Source: Isoetes taiwanensis
Taxonomy: Eukaryota; Streptophyta; Lycopodiopsida; Isoetales; Isoetaceae
Direction: 5' to 3'
Assembly (NCBI GenBank): GCA_021234155.1
Contig: JAJEKV010000030.1
Coordinates: forward strand, 7,437,890-7,501,889
DNA length: 64,000 nt
Part shown: piece by piece, positions 1-11,790 of the stretch
How positions within the stretch are numbered: position 1 is the stretch's first letter
Layout of the letters: each line of letters opens with the position of its first letter
Notes under the pieces: generated by a model
The model's input: only the letters and a program-made list of their open reading frames with translations
What the model was told of the DNA's origin: nothing
Databases searched by the model: none
Made by a program: the position numbers and the translations under genes

Positions 1-539
1 TCCACTCCAGACCATCGTCCTTCTGTGCTCTTATCTAAATTTTTGTCTAGCTTCACCATTTTGGTTTGTTTACTTGTGAATAGGAATTCAGAGTTAAGGT
101 GACAGTCTGCTATCGAGCTTCAAATCTTCCTGACTTTGATAAGATCCAGGATGTTTAAGATCTTCAAGATTCAAAACTCATTTCTTCTCTACATCTCATC
201 AATTTTTGGATATTATTAACGGATCATAGTTCTGTTATTCTATGAGGCTTTGTACTGGCTTTAAATTTCTATCTTCTTTTTATTTTTTTTAATTTTTTTT
301 AGGGTAAGGTTATATGTAATATTAAATATAGGAAAATCATGTACAATGAGTGTAGAGAAGTAGTTACAGGGGTCACAGCACATGTACTGAAGGGAGCTTC
401 TGCTCGTCTTTCCCACCTTGGGTACTATAAGGGGAGTCACCTACCTTCACCAAAAGGCGGGTACTATGGAGAGAGGCAACCTCGTTCCACTGCTGGATCC
501 TCAGTTGATATCCTTAATTCAGAATATATAGAGTACCTG

Positions 540-2583
540 TTTGACTATTCGTAGTTCCTTCTACTCCCCTATTATCATTATCAACCCAATGACACTTGAA
601 GAAGGAGTAGAGCCCCTGCAAGGTCCCTAACCTATCAAGCTCTTTGTTATAGTTTGTACCATACTTTCTGTGATGGGATAATGCCATGAGCGCAACCTCT
701 GAGTTGAAAGAGTTCCTTAACTTTATTATGGATATCCCTTGACCACCCAAGGCCACATCACAATGGTGTTTCCCTATGACCCACAATGCAAGGTTCACTA
801 GGGAGGCCTCTATACAGCACCTATCTGCAACCAGTAGTTCTGGCCAAACCAATTGGTGTACCATTAGCCCAATAATGGGACTGACCCATTACCAAAATTC
901 TGTGATCATAGGACAGAAGAAGAGATGCCCCACAGATTCAGTCACATGACAACCAAGTGGACACCTGTCATCAACCACAATACCTTTCTTGAATAAGCTT
1001 TCCTTTGTACTTAGTCCCCCTTGCAGATCTGTCCACCTGAAGAACTGTATCTTCCTAGAGAACATAGACTTCCAGGAGTTAGCCAAAACATTTCTGGCAA
1101 CTGCACTGCTCATCCCGAGCCTAGCCTCAGCTATCAAGGGAGTAACCTCACATAGCGCACGGTAGATCCTAGCCACAGTATATTCTGTTTGCCCTTCGAA
1201 TAGCTATTGCTCACACGGACCCACAATTCCTGATTGGTTGGTGACGTTCGCTAAAATCTCCCTTAGTACTTTGTGGTCTCCTTCGCCAGGGGCCTGAATT
1301 TTACGCTTGAATGTGGTCCAACATACCCTACCAGTCACCCAGAGATGTTGCAAGCTTATTATTCCACAACCCCTCCATTTGATGAAGATACGTGGATGAG
1401 AGAGTGCCAATGGGAGACCCCCTCTCTCCCATATCTTGGTATTCCAAAAGAGGCTGAATCCACCTGCCTCCCTTGGAGGCTTCATAGGGGTGAACAGATG
1501 TTGCACATCTCTCCAAGCTTGGAGGATCTTTCTCATTACAGGAGATGTTCCAGGGACCACGTTGAAGCTATAGTACAAAGCTCCCAGTTCATCCCTGGGA
1601 AGAGCTGTCTTTCCCAGGAGCTTACCTTGCTTCAACCAAAAGGATACAAATTTAAGAGCAGGAGAAAACTCAGAAGACTCTCCTTGTAGTGTCCTCCAGA
1701 CGAATTTAGCTGCCAGAGCCTGAGCTTGAATTAGAGGGTCTTTGCATCCTAGTCTACCATCTTTTTTATCACGACAAAGCTTCCCCCAGGCCACTTTAAC
1801 CATCCCCCCCAAATGAATTTTCTTATGATAACTTGCATTTGGTTGTAGACCCCTTTCTGAGCAACCATGACCGATGAATAGTAGATATGAGAGGCAACTA
1901 GTATCGCATTAGCCACTGACACATGCCCAGATGTTGCCAAAGTCTTTGCAGACTACAAACCTACTTTCTTTCTGAGTTTGTCCAGTATGGGGCCCCAAAG
2001 ACCCTTGAGACTGTCAGAAAGCACAAGGGGAAGACCAAGAAGTTTGACTGATTCCCCGGCCGTCACAACTGGAAAGCCTAGCCCGCTGGCCTATGGGTCA
2101 ATGGCACTATCAGAAGCCCATAGAACTGCACATTTATTTGCATTAAGACCAATTCCAGATATGACCTCAAAGGCTAACAGGATCTCCTGAAATGAGTGAA
2201 AACTAGTATCATCATATCTGAGAAACATAAAGGTATCATCAGCGTACTGCATAATTGTTAGCTTTTCAGTACCTTCAGGGAAAGTAAGTCCCTCTAGATT
2301 TCCTTCTGACATCTTTAGTTGAACCATTCTTGTTAAACGATTGGCCATAATGAGGAACAAGTAAGGAGCCAGAGGGCAACCTTGTCTTATCTCCTTCTTG
2401 AGATTAAAAAGACCAGATGGCTGGCCATTAACTAGCACTGAAGCAGATGCTAAGTTGTTCATTCCCAAGGCCAATCGGATAAATTGCGACTCAAATCCCA
2501 GACAGCTCATGACAGACCATAGCCCTTTCCAGCATGCTTTTACATCAAAAGCATGAATTTTGCTTTGTACTTGATGTTTTATA
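540..2583 (-). mobile_element. L1-type LINE, inverted 5' segment, decayed
   Basis: A non-LTR retrotransposon lies on the minus strand, truncated at its 5' side near 2550-2590. In order it shows the middle of the reverse transcriptase, the post-RT region and the RVT zinc-binding region. No poly(A) lies at its expected 3' edge (low coordinates); a poly(A) in the opposite orientation lies beside its truncated 5' edge. That arrangement suggests a 5' inversion during integration. The left boundary is uncertain, since coding resemblance fades between about 540 and 860. Confidence 0.8.
889..2583 (-). pseudogene. LINE reverse transcriptase and zf-RVT remnant
   Basis: Several minus-strand reading frames together give an L1-type ORF2 fragment. 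Positions 2091-2583 carry RT motifs: an FD-V-KA-W segment (first catalytic Asp region), VLVNG, then RQGCPLAPYLF and QYADDT, the polymerase active site. Positions 1749-1940 match the region that follows RT (SVANAILVASHIYY, then IRKFIWGG). Positions 1204-1812 continue with a W-K-LC-DKK-GRLG-KD segment. Positions 889-1176 end with the zinc-binding region (FFRW, then CPLGC and ESVGHLFFCP). Breaks between frames and in-frame stops show it is dead. The same protein order appears in the LINEs at 30.4-32.5 kb and 51.6-53.1 kb, so the family is well represented here. No ORF1 or endonuclease is present, so it arrived truncated. Confidence 0.82.
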
Positions 2584-2633
2584 ATTAATGACAAAACCAA
2601 CTCTTACTTTCAAAAAAAAAAAAAAAAAAAAAA
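2584..2633 (+). mobile_element. LINE 3' tail with poly(A), sense orientation
   Basis: A short AT-rich stretch ends in CTTACTTTC followed by about 22 A residues at 2612-2633. The two other plus-strand L1 copies end in nearly the same way (CGTCCTTC plus A tract at 32.54 kb, CATCCTTC plus A tract at 53.13 kb). I therefore read this as the sense 3' end of the same insertion whose 5' part is inverted at 540-2583. The exact junction (about 2550-2590) is inferred. Confidence 0.6.
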
Positions 2634-2998
2634 CTAGCAAAAAGGCACGCCAGAGGCCATAAAAAATAAAGGTGCAGGAAAATTAGGGCAAGGTAATTGC
2701 AAAGATAATTAAATTGTCTTTTACGTTTTTTCAAACCATTTGAAAGTCTAACTCTGCGTTTAAGGTACCAGTATTTCCTAGTTTTGGAAGGGCATGATAT
2801 GAGGTTGTTGTCGCCATCTTTGGATTGTAAAGTTTTACACGATGTCTTTGAGTAATCAATCAGAGCATCAGCTCGAACAAAAGCAAGCGAGTTTATCTTG
2901 CACCAAGTCAGAGGCATGCATTAGAGCGAAGTGTTAAATGTAACATTTTGTCTTATGTCTGCTCTCACTTATGTATCACATCTTATTTTGTTGCACCA

Positions 2999-3224
2999 GA
3001 GATTGCTTAAGGTTAAGAAAATTAAAAGGAAAATGGAAGAAATTGAGAGAGACCATGAACTACACGTACAGAAGCTGGAGGCCAGACATGATGCTTCTGT
3101 TTCTGACAATGGAAGACCTCTGTCTGGTCTTCTTGCAACCTTACCTATAGGAAATGGCAATAAATTAACATATAGCCAGTTTGAACATGAGAACATTTTA
3201 CTGTGCAGTTTAGAAAAGAAATAG
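2999..3224 (+). CDS. possible coiled-coil exon, unrecognised
   Basis: After a plausible splice acceptor (TTGCACCAG at 2990-2998) an open frame encodes a strongly charged helix, with RLLKVKKIKRKMEEIERDH followed by KLEARHDASVSDNGRPLSGLL, and stops at 3222-3224. The K/E-rich heptad pattern looks like a coiled coil. No start codon of its own exists in this frame, so it would have to be an internal or last exon, or a relic of one. No partner exons were found nearby and I cannot name the family. Confidence 0.3.
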
Positions 3225-3459
3225 GCATCTATTACTAATGCCATAGGGAAAACGTTAAGGGCTACCGAATACTTGCATGACTTTAAACCTATCATTCTAT
3301 TACCTTCGAGCATATATAGATACTCATTTACAACCAACACGAACAACTTCCAAGTCATTACAATACATAAGTCAATTATAACTGAAAGTGTATTGCATGT
3401 CATTTCTATTCACTGCTTACACTTGCATCATATCTTCATTCAGACTCCGAAGGACATGC

Positions 3460-3561
3460 AGGAAGAATTTGCATGCTCACAAATAAGAACTTAAGAACTC
3501 CAAGCTACAGAGGAAGAATTTGCATGCTCACAAATAAGAACTTAAGAACTCCAAGCTACAG
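3460..3561 (+). repeat. 51-bp perfect tandem duplication
   Basis: Two adjacent identical 51-bp units run 3460-3510 and 3511-3561, each starting AGGAAGAATTTGCATGC and ending CCAAGCTACAG. No divergence is visible between them, so the duplication is probably recent. Confidence 0.9.
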
Positions 3562-6539
3562 AGATCATCACCGCATGTCATGGAGCTTCGTCCTCACATA
3601 ATAAGTGTTTCACATACGCACCTGTATATAGCCAGTCAACAAATAATGCATGATGGTTTTGCAAAGAACGCGGGTTTGCTAGTTCAAGTACTTGGCATTG
3701 GCTCCTCGAATGACATATCAAGACAACAAAAGAATGGAAAACCGTCAAATGTCCATGGATCTTAAGAGATAATTGCATGAGCCATAGACAAAGGTTTCTA
3801 AAGATTGATCCTTTTTCCACGCGACATTGACTTTAAATCAATAAATGGCTGTTGCACTACAATGGCTAAAGGAAAGGATTCACCCCCCAATTAGATGGTA
3901 TAAGTTTGAAACATCATGCTTCTTTGTGTCATTAAATTGGGATCACTCTCACGCTATAGGCTAGTGTACTAAATTAAGCTTGCCCATTGTAATCAAAAGG
4001 CAAAAGGTGTAAGAATAAGAATGAGTACTTGCGGCTTTAATCTGCGAGAACCTTTGAACATGATACTTGAGGCTTTAAGCCAGAACACTCAACATGATAC
4101 TTCCGCATATGCATGTTATATTTTCTACATTCAAGCTCACTATCATAATACACGAGATGAGATCTTAACAGACAAGCGTGAAGAAACCTTGGACATAGAT
4201 CGGCACTTGTCCTTACTGGATTCAAAATGTAATAATGCGGTGCTCAATGCAATGGCCCAAAACAAAAAATGTCACTATGTCGCCAAACTAGAATGTCTTG
4301 ATGCCGCTAGGTTTTACGGTTTGAGCTGAACCAATCTATATTTTGCATGCAAAAGTAGATCAAATGCAAAATAATAAAGAATAAAAATGAGCTCATCTTT
4401 TGCTGTGCAACCATCATTCTAAGCTACCATCTTTGAATATCCTTAGTATCATACAAGGTTGGCATTCTATCTCGCTCCTTTGCCAAAAAGAATAGTTAAT
4501 CGCATCAACATCTTATTTCTTTCATGCATCCTTTCTAAAATGGTTGGGCTGTTTACATGTTGTCTTTGAAGGGCGTATGCATCTAGAAGAACTGCTTTCA
4601 GAGTAAAGATTCTAGCTTCTACAACAACATGTGTCATCTCTCAGAGAACGAGAACCTTGAAAAAAAGCAATCCAAACATCAAGGTTGTTCAAAGCCTAAA
4701 AAAGATTTGGAAATGCACGAGAATCTATATTTTACGATTATCGGGTTATTCTAGAAAAATTGCATAGACTTACCAATGCAAGATCTAGGTCTATTTGTTC
4801 TTTGCAATCACAATAATTGTTTTATCTTCCCTAGATCCAAGAGCATCCTCGCATGTGTATGCACACGCAATAAGGGAAACGCACAAGGGTTGCCATAGGC
4901 ATGAAACTCAAAGGGCGGGCATGCTAGAATAAAACATGATGGAGACGCAAAAGAGTGCATACTGCGAAATAACACATCATAGCTGCAAATAAGCTCCAAG
5001 CGAGGTTGGACGGAGCAAGGTTATATATGGAATCATTACGGAGAAATTGATCCGCTCCAACATCATCGTTTCGGCTTGTACCAAGTACAAATCCGGTTAA
5101 TCACGGACATGTGGCGATACTTGTCTTAGACACGGCGCCTAATAGGATCACAAAGACACAAGCAAACCGGATCATCGGCTGATTTGGCTATAGGCAAATC
5201 CGGACTATTCTCAGAAAACAACAGATCTAGACTACGGATCATATCGCGGGCGCCCAATGCCTTAGCTGATGCGCCTTAGCAGATGCCATCCGGATGCCAT
5301 CGAAAACCCAACGGCAATGGCAATTGGCGACAGGCACTAACAAAACCTTGTGGTCTTTGCCTCAAAAATGCGGAATATAAAGCGGTTTGAAACCTAAAAG
5401 AATTAAATCAAAGCTTTTAGAATAAGAATGAGAGCAAATGATTTCGTTACAAAGGAGCAACAGGATGAGCTCAAGACACTTGAGCAAAAGCCTAGAAAGT
5501 ACGCGCTAATGGAAAAGCATGAACTTGAGAAATCGCCCAAGTTTTTGAAGAAAAGGCAGAGTCATTCTTATTCCATGTGAATGATTTACACTACGGGCTA
5601 TTTATGATAAGAGATATGACTTAACTAAACATGTTCATTCATTTTGCGGGATGACTTAATTGAGGTGGTTTCGTGAAATGAAAGGTGCAAGCCGATTGTT
5701 GAAAGCGCATTGCAAGAGAAGATTAATGAACAAGAAAGAAAGGAGAAAGCAATCTTTGTTTATTGGAATAGCAGTTATATCACAACGATTGGAATGTCAA
5801 CGAGTTTTGCATATCAAAACGGCTGGAGGAAGAAATGAAGCTGGCGGAGGACCGAAAACCGAGCTATGCCCATAAGCTTGTGCATTGGTTTCCATCGAAA
5901 CTTTGAAAAAGGTTTAGAAAACCCCTTTTCCCAATTATTTCGCCATTTAATCATGTCATTTCGGATACAAGCTAGCGGTTGGTTGCGGTGAAAAAATAGT
6001 GTTAGAGATCAAAAAGCCGGTCGAGTATCATTTCGAAGAAAAGCAAGTACAACGCGATTTGAAAGAGATTTCAACAAAACAAACGGTGAAATATGAAGAT
6101 TTATAGCCCCCGCCCATGTGGGATAACCATGTCTAGAAACCCATCACATTCATGTCGGGACGATTAAAGGGAAATGCCGCCATGCGAAACCGTCATATTG
6201 AACCCGCCATATTGTTTCGGGAAAAGAACCCGGCGTTGCAAAGAGCGGGCTAATGCAAAAACTTAAGCGGGCGGGATCATGAGCTAAGGAAAAAAGCAAT
6301 CGGCAATCTAGAGGCAAAATCGGGCTTTATCTCTAAAACAAAAAGCGGAGCATCGACGAAATGAAAAAGCTAGCAATAAATTAACCGGCGTTATGCAACA
6401 AACTCTAGAAACGAAAAAAAAAACACGCTAAATAGCAGAGAGTAAATTAAGAACCCAACACATTTGTAGCAAAAGGAGAGGAGAAATCAAAGCAAGGGAG
6501 GGGCTTCACGGTGAGATAGGAGCTTGGCGGCGTCCAAGA
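3562..6539. other. anonymous spacer
   Basis: No gene, RNA or clear transposon seen. An ATG-initiated 102-codon frame at 4021-4329 has no recognisable domain and no supporting signals. The part from about 5.0 to 6.4 kb is dense in stop-broken Lys/Glu-rich frames and CGG-containing words, possibly a very old retroelement, but nothing specific could be identified. Confidence 0.5.
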
Positions 6540-6544
6540 CATCG

Positions 6545-6725
6545 CTTGGCGACGCCCTTACTGCATCTCCGTGGGAAATTTTTGGTTCTTTTCTAATTTC
6601 GCTAGCCCTAGATCTGTAAAAATGAAGATCTAACGGTGGAAGATAATTCCACATCATTTTTTGCTGAGGTGGAACCGCAACGTGGATAGGCTAGAATTTG
6701 AGGAAAGGCTTAGATATGTAAGTGT
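6545..6725 (+). repeat. old dispersed repeat, copy A
   Basis: This stretch runs from CATCTCCGTG through CTAATTTCGCTAG, AGATCTAACGGTGG and ACGTGGATAGGCTAGAATTT. Diverged relatives are at 9680-9815 (same orientation) and, inverted, at 10978-11790 where a MITE interrupts it. Being uninterrupted, copy A acts as the empty-site reference for that MITE. Its own nature is unknown. Confidence 0.7.
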
Positions 6726-9679
6726 AGCATTAGATAGAAGACTTTTGGCAAGGTTAAACTTGCTTGTTATGGTGTCATTAGACAACCGTAATTGACAATG
6801 TGCTTTTTGTGTTATGTAATTTCACATTTATAGTGATTTATTCGATTTGAAGATTAAATCTGTATGTCGTATTTTTTTTTTTCCGTTTGTATTTCATTTG
6901 AGGAAGCTTGGCTTTGCTCAACGTATCTTATTTTATTTTGAATACAAAGCTTATTACAAATTGGAAAAGCATGACTAGGCATAGATAAATGACAATGCTT
7001 GATTGGAGATGTCTATTGCATTTGAATGGAACTTTCTCTTTTCTTCTTCCATGGAATGTAAAGGTTTTGCATTACTCCAGCAGATAGAGATCAACACCTT
7101 ATAATGCGTCTTTATTTTTCAGAATCCTAAAAGACAATATTTTCAAGGTATGTTTTTCTACAAATGATCTTTTATGGTTTTAGCACAAAGAAACAAAAGT
7201 GAATATTAAAAGAACAAAATAATGCAACAAGTTGCGAGTTTGTTGGTAAGCGGCCAAACGTCCAATTCATCAAATATGAAGATGGCAGCAATTCTTCCTT
7301 GTTTGGCGATTGCAGACCCAATGCTGATCCAGCCAGCCCATCCTTAGTTGATAACATGAATCCTAAAGCCAAGATTGGATAGGCCAGGAGTGAAATTTTT
7401 TATAATAGGCATAAGCAAGAAGGAAACTTCTGAGGCAAAGCAGGTGTTATTTTGATGCAACAAACATTGTAAGCCTTTGTATTGCCACGATCTTTTTTCA
7501 ACCTGTTAGAACCTGCACACATTGCCTTCTAAGGCATAGACAAATAACTCCACTTGCTTGCAGAACCATCCAAACACCAAGAATCACTCAGATGAGATGT
7601 ATTTAGGCTGTGGATATTCTGTGGTACTAAAGGTCTAACGTTGTTTGCCAGATAATAAGTGATGATCAGTATCATATAATACTAGATTTTGATTTTGCAT
7701 TTGTTAAAATAACAGAAGCGCTTTTTCATGTTGCTCATTCCTTATGCATGCTGCAATCATAGAATTGAAGAGAAAAATTTAGTTCCATTCATGTTTGCAA
7801 TATCTTGAATGCATCCACCATGCGTGCAGACTTTCCATAGATGTCACTTAGAAATCAAAATAAGATCTGAATCCATTTATCAATACATGCATCATCTTGC
7901 CTTCTGGCAATGATTCTAAGCTCACACATGATTTAAAATCTTTAATCATTAAGGAAATCTCTTACATATTGTCCTCAGTCTGACTCGTGCGGTGAAGTGG
8001 CTTAAAGGAAAAGTGTCTTCTGTCAGAGCAATAGTCCAGGAGGCATGTGCTGCAATTCCAAAGTTCTAAGAAAATTTGGCTGGCTGCATTTAAACTTGAG
8101 TTTGAAAAATCATGAACCTGAAGATGGCAAAAATGCTAAGGGAAGGGCTAAAGAAAGAGGATGAAGTCTGCACTTGTTGTACAGAGAACTACACTGCCCT
8201 TTGGTTGCGTGCCATCCAAAAGGAAGAGCAGTCTTGACAATTGGATGAAGGCATGGCTCAAAGAAAAATCCTAGAACTTGGTTAGCAGGAAGCCCGTGCT
8301 GGAAACAAGAATAATGTACTGTTGGTTATGAATGCGGGCCACAAACGTTATATGGATCCTATGCATCAGGAATCTCCTTGCCAGTCATGGGTTCTGATGG
8401 CCCTACAGCACCTTTGTATTCTGCCCAATCCTCTAGCCAATACATGCAAGCTCCAGTTAGGAAGGGGTCATCCTCTGTGTTTTAAAACGGAATCACATTA
8501 CTACTCTAGGTTGTCATCATCTCCAGTTGGTTGCCACCATTTCCAGAGCATTACATTCAAATAGTTTTTCTACATACCTGAAAAGGGGCTGATAGTGAAG
8601 TTACTCCTTTAAATATGAATTCGCTACTTCAATAGGCATTCTACTCACGGTTGTGTAAATCTCTGAATTGCTTCTTCATTCCCAAAAGTTTATGCTTCAA
8701 CTTCTTCTGCAAGCCTGAGAGTACTTGTAAGGAATTGCCACCGAAACACCAGAAATGCAATACAACACAAGCATTGACTATGCCATTGAACTTGATTCAA
8801 GCTTTAACTTAAAGCTAACCAAAAAAATATGGTCTTTAGTCCATGAAATCTATCGATAAAATGATAGTCTTTGTCCAAGAATTTCTTTTGAAACAACCTT
8901 TGCCGCCATGATGAAACATGTAATCGAGATCCTTGCCAGAAATAGCAAGCAACGCATGTAGACTCCCCTGGTATAGCCTTCACCATCACCTGTAAATATA
9001 CAGTATTAATCGAAAGGATAGTATAATAGAACAAATGCGGACATGATTGGCAGTGACGGCAAGCTATCAATATTGTAGAGTCTAAATAGCCGAGCGAAGC
9101 TCAGAGTAGCTGCATTAAAGGACTGCCATAGCCAGCGAAAGGCCCCAAAAATGCCCAAGCGGGCAGAAGAACAGGGAAAAATGCAAAACAGAGCAAAGCT
9201 AGGGTAAAAACCCCATAGCAAAAAGATGGATACAGAGAGGCAATGAATTGATGGATAAGAAACAGAACTCCGCTGATGATGGGTTGATTCCTGCAAAAGA
9301 AAATTTTGAGGATAACGGAAAAACTAATCACGAAAGAATTTGCTTGCGAACAATATGTTGCCATATAAAACAATCCGTTGTGGCAAAAAAAATTCCGTAG
9401 AACGCCTTGCGTGCCATTTACATCCATCCATGGAAGCAATGAAATGCGAAGCCGATAAAGCCCAATATCAGGCATGACAGAACTGAGAGCTCAAAAAATT
9501 GCTCTGTTAGGTCTTACCAACAATGAAGGCTGCCGGTTGCAGACTATAATAAAACTTGAAGAGAAAGGAGGCAAAAAAAGCCATGTCTATGGGCACTTAA
9601 AATTCGACAAGAATCATAAACGAAATTGCCTGTTAAAATTGTCGAAGCTACGCAGCATGCAACATAGCAAACGGACGAC
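6726..9679. other. anonymous spacer
   Basis: AT-rich sequence with no gene seen. Open frames here (for example 7172-7372, 8322-8564 and the overlapping minus frames at 8804-9475) are short, have no domain signature and overlap each other on both strands, as expected by chance. Confidence 0.5.
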
Positions 9680-9815
9680 TACCTTGGCATCTCCGTGCCT
9701 ATTTTCTTGGCAATTTCTAATTTTGTTGTCCGTACGACAAATTTTCATGCCACGTTAGATTTTGGTGAGGTGGAGTTGCTAGGTGGATAGCTTAGAATTT
9801 CAGGAAAGGCTGTAG
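9680..9815 (+). repeat. old dispersed repeat, copy B
   Basis: Diverged direct relative of the 6545-6725 repeat: CATCTCCGTG, then TTGGCAATTTCTAATTTTG, GCCACGTTAGATTTTGGTGAGG and TAGGTGGATAGCTTAGAATTTC align in order. Confidence 0.65.
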
Positions 9816-9819
9816 GCCG

Positions 9820-10113
9820 GGTAGGGCTGGTGTGCTAAAAATAAAATAATTGCATGGGATACACGTGTCTTGTGGCTACAAAACCTATAGTACGTACGCG
9901 TCAGAGGTGAAGATGTTCCAATAGAACACACTAGTTCCTTAGCAATGTGGTCTCGAGTTCGAGACTGCCCAGAATCGCACTCGGTACTGTTGGGGGTCAA
10001 ATCCCAACAGACGCAATGTAAGGTGGTTGGGGGCAGGGCCCAACCAAGCAATGTAGTGTGGTGTGTGGTCACATGTCCAGTTGGATGCTGCCTAGTGGCG
10101 TGACGTTACAACT

Positions 10114-10158
<45 letters not shown>

Positions 10159-10159
10159 T
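9820..10159 (+). mobile_element. possible SINE-like element with hairpins and TATC tail
   Basis: The stretch ends in a (TATC)n run at 10114-10159, a tail type seen in some SINEs. It contains three consecutive perfect hairpins: 9950-9965 (arms GTCTCGA and TCGAGAC), 9987-10010 (arms CTGTTGGG and CCCAACAG, 8-nt loop) and 10025-10045 (arms GGTTGGG and CCCAACC). The first two loops resemble a tRNA T-loop/B box (GAGTTCGAGACT; GGTCAAATCC). No convincing A box or target duplication was found, so the SINE call is tentative. Confidence 0.4.
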
Positions 10160-10977
10160 AAAATTAAGTATGTAAATAGGTAACTTTCATAATTAAATAA
10201 CTTCCATGTATTATCTGACGTGAGTAATTTCCATGCAATGATTCATGTATTTTTCATATAAGCACTGAATTTCCATGCATTTATATATATTTTCTGATGC
10301 GATAGTGATAAGTGTGGATGGGAGGGTGGCTCTTTCATAGTTTAAGGGAGCACCTATTTGGTACTGTGGCTACGGTGCGAAATTGCCACTTCCACAATCG
10401 CAAGGAGCCTTATTTCCCATCGTCGCCAAGGTGCGAAATTGGCTATTCCAGAATTTATGGGAGTGCCTATTTCGCACCGTGGCCACTATAAAACCATTAA
10501 GACCTGAGTCGTATGAACAACAAATATACAGAATGTATGCAAATCATACATGTATTACTTGAAATCAGAAGTTACATCGCAGGTATATATCTCTTCCCTT
10601 GTCTTATCCTGGTCGACCTCCACTGCCTCAGATTCTCAGCTACCCTTGAGTTGCATCATGCCTGCTTCTTTTTATCCTGTTGAGCCTTCTTGCTAAGCAC
10701 CTTAGCCAAAGTCATGGCATGTTTTGCCTTTTCCTTCTTTTCAAGCTTACACATAATATTTCTCTAAAACCATTGACACATTTATTGCAATGAGTTACTG
10801 CACCCACCTCGGTATTGGGTAAACCTCTTTCCCTTTCTCTTTTTTGCTTCTAAGTTTCATTCTGCTCTTTAAAACATGTCAAGTGTTTCGACATTGACAT
10901 TCAGACGTAGCATAAAATACCTATGTGCAGCCTAAATCAACTGCCAAGCCTTAACCAATTTGACCTTGCACACCCTA
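10160..10977. other. spacer with short inverted and direct repeats
   Basis: No gene seen. At 10340-10490 the words GGTGCGAAATTG (twice) and its inverse TTTCGCACCGTGGCCA recur around a duplicated GGGAG(C/T)(A/G)CCTATTT segment, a small decayed repeat of unknown type. Confidence 0.45.
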
Positions 10978-11790
10978 CAGCCTTTCCTCGAATTCTAGCC
11001 TATCCACGTGTAATTTCCATGTCATCAAAATCTGATGTGCCTTATTTTAGACCGTCAGATCTTTACTTTCACAAATCTAAGGGTGAAATCACACCTGCGG
11101 CCGCCCAAAAATGATATTTTTATGTCTTGGGCAGGTCTTCGAGATGCCCAAGAAATCAGTATCACACCTGTGCCTAAGATCAAACTGCCACATCACAAAC
11201 TTGACCAGAATCGATGAACCCTAAAATCATTCTTGTTGTTCAGATTTTGGTCTCAGATCCCTTCAAACCTCAACGGATTAGATTGTTTGCTGTTGAATCA
11301 ACCACTACGGGCCTCTACAAGCAATAAAAATCCGAATTTGCGATTGCCTACTTCGACTTTAGCATTATTTCTCCTCGGATTTTTGCTATTCTAGCTCCTC
11401 TGCAAGCATCTTTTGCGATTTTAGCTTCATTTTGAGCAAATCCGGCGAGGAAACACTTATATCCATCCTGAATCGCTCAAACAGAAACCCTAATCTTTGT
11501 TCTTCGATATCTTGTCGCCTTTGTTGGCACTTAGGCGGTGCCCAAGATCTTGGTGAGGAGGATAACCCCGCCCGAGAATACGCACCCTGCCCAGGAAATC
11601 TTGCGTCTCGGGCACCCTGAGTGTGATAGAGGGGGCGCCCAGGAATTTGAAACGCAGGAATTTTATTGGCGGATGAAAATTTCATATCCTGGGCGGGCAC
11701 AAGTGTGATTTCACCCTAAGGCCAGGGAAATTAGAAAAGACCCCAGAAAATAGCAACGTGAGATGGGATGAGGCGCTTCAATGGGATCCG
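10978..11790 (-). repeat. old dispersed repeat, copy C, interrupted by a MITE
   Basis: In reverse orientation this matches the 6545-6725 repeat: the part at 10978-11080 reads TCTAGCCTATCCACGTG, then CCGTCAGATCTTTA; the part at 11717-11790 reads AAGGCCAGGGAAATTAG, then AAAAGACCCC. Removing 11081-11716 and one TAA restores continuous alignment to copy A. Confidence 0.75.
11081..11716. mobile_element. PIF/Harbinger-like MITE with TAA duplication
   Basis: A 636-bp element is bounded by imperfect terminal inverted repeats of about 27 bp with 3 mismatches; both ends read GGGTGAAATCACAC from outside in and continue to CCGCCCA. It is flanked by TAA at 11078-11080 and 11717-11719. TWA/TTA-type 3-bp duplications are typical of PIF/Harbinger elements. 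The interior has no transposase frame. The uninterrupted paralogue at about 6600 shows the pre-insertion state. The interior is fairly GC-rich, with inverted GGGC/GCCC blocks. Confidence 0.85.

Noticed and set aside
1273-1689. 138-codon plus-strand frame inside the first LINE
   Set aside because: Antisense to the post-RT region of the LINE, which explains the openness.
4021-4329. 102-codon ATG frame in spacer
   Set aside because: No domain, no promoter or polyadenylation context, no relative in the window.
9006-9475. Hydrophobic minus-strand frames that could look like membrane proteins
   Set aside because: Two overlapping frames with similar hydrophobicity from a T-rich strand; no conserved motif, likely composition effect.
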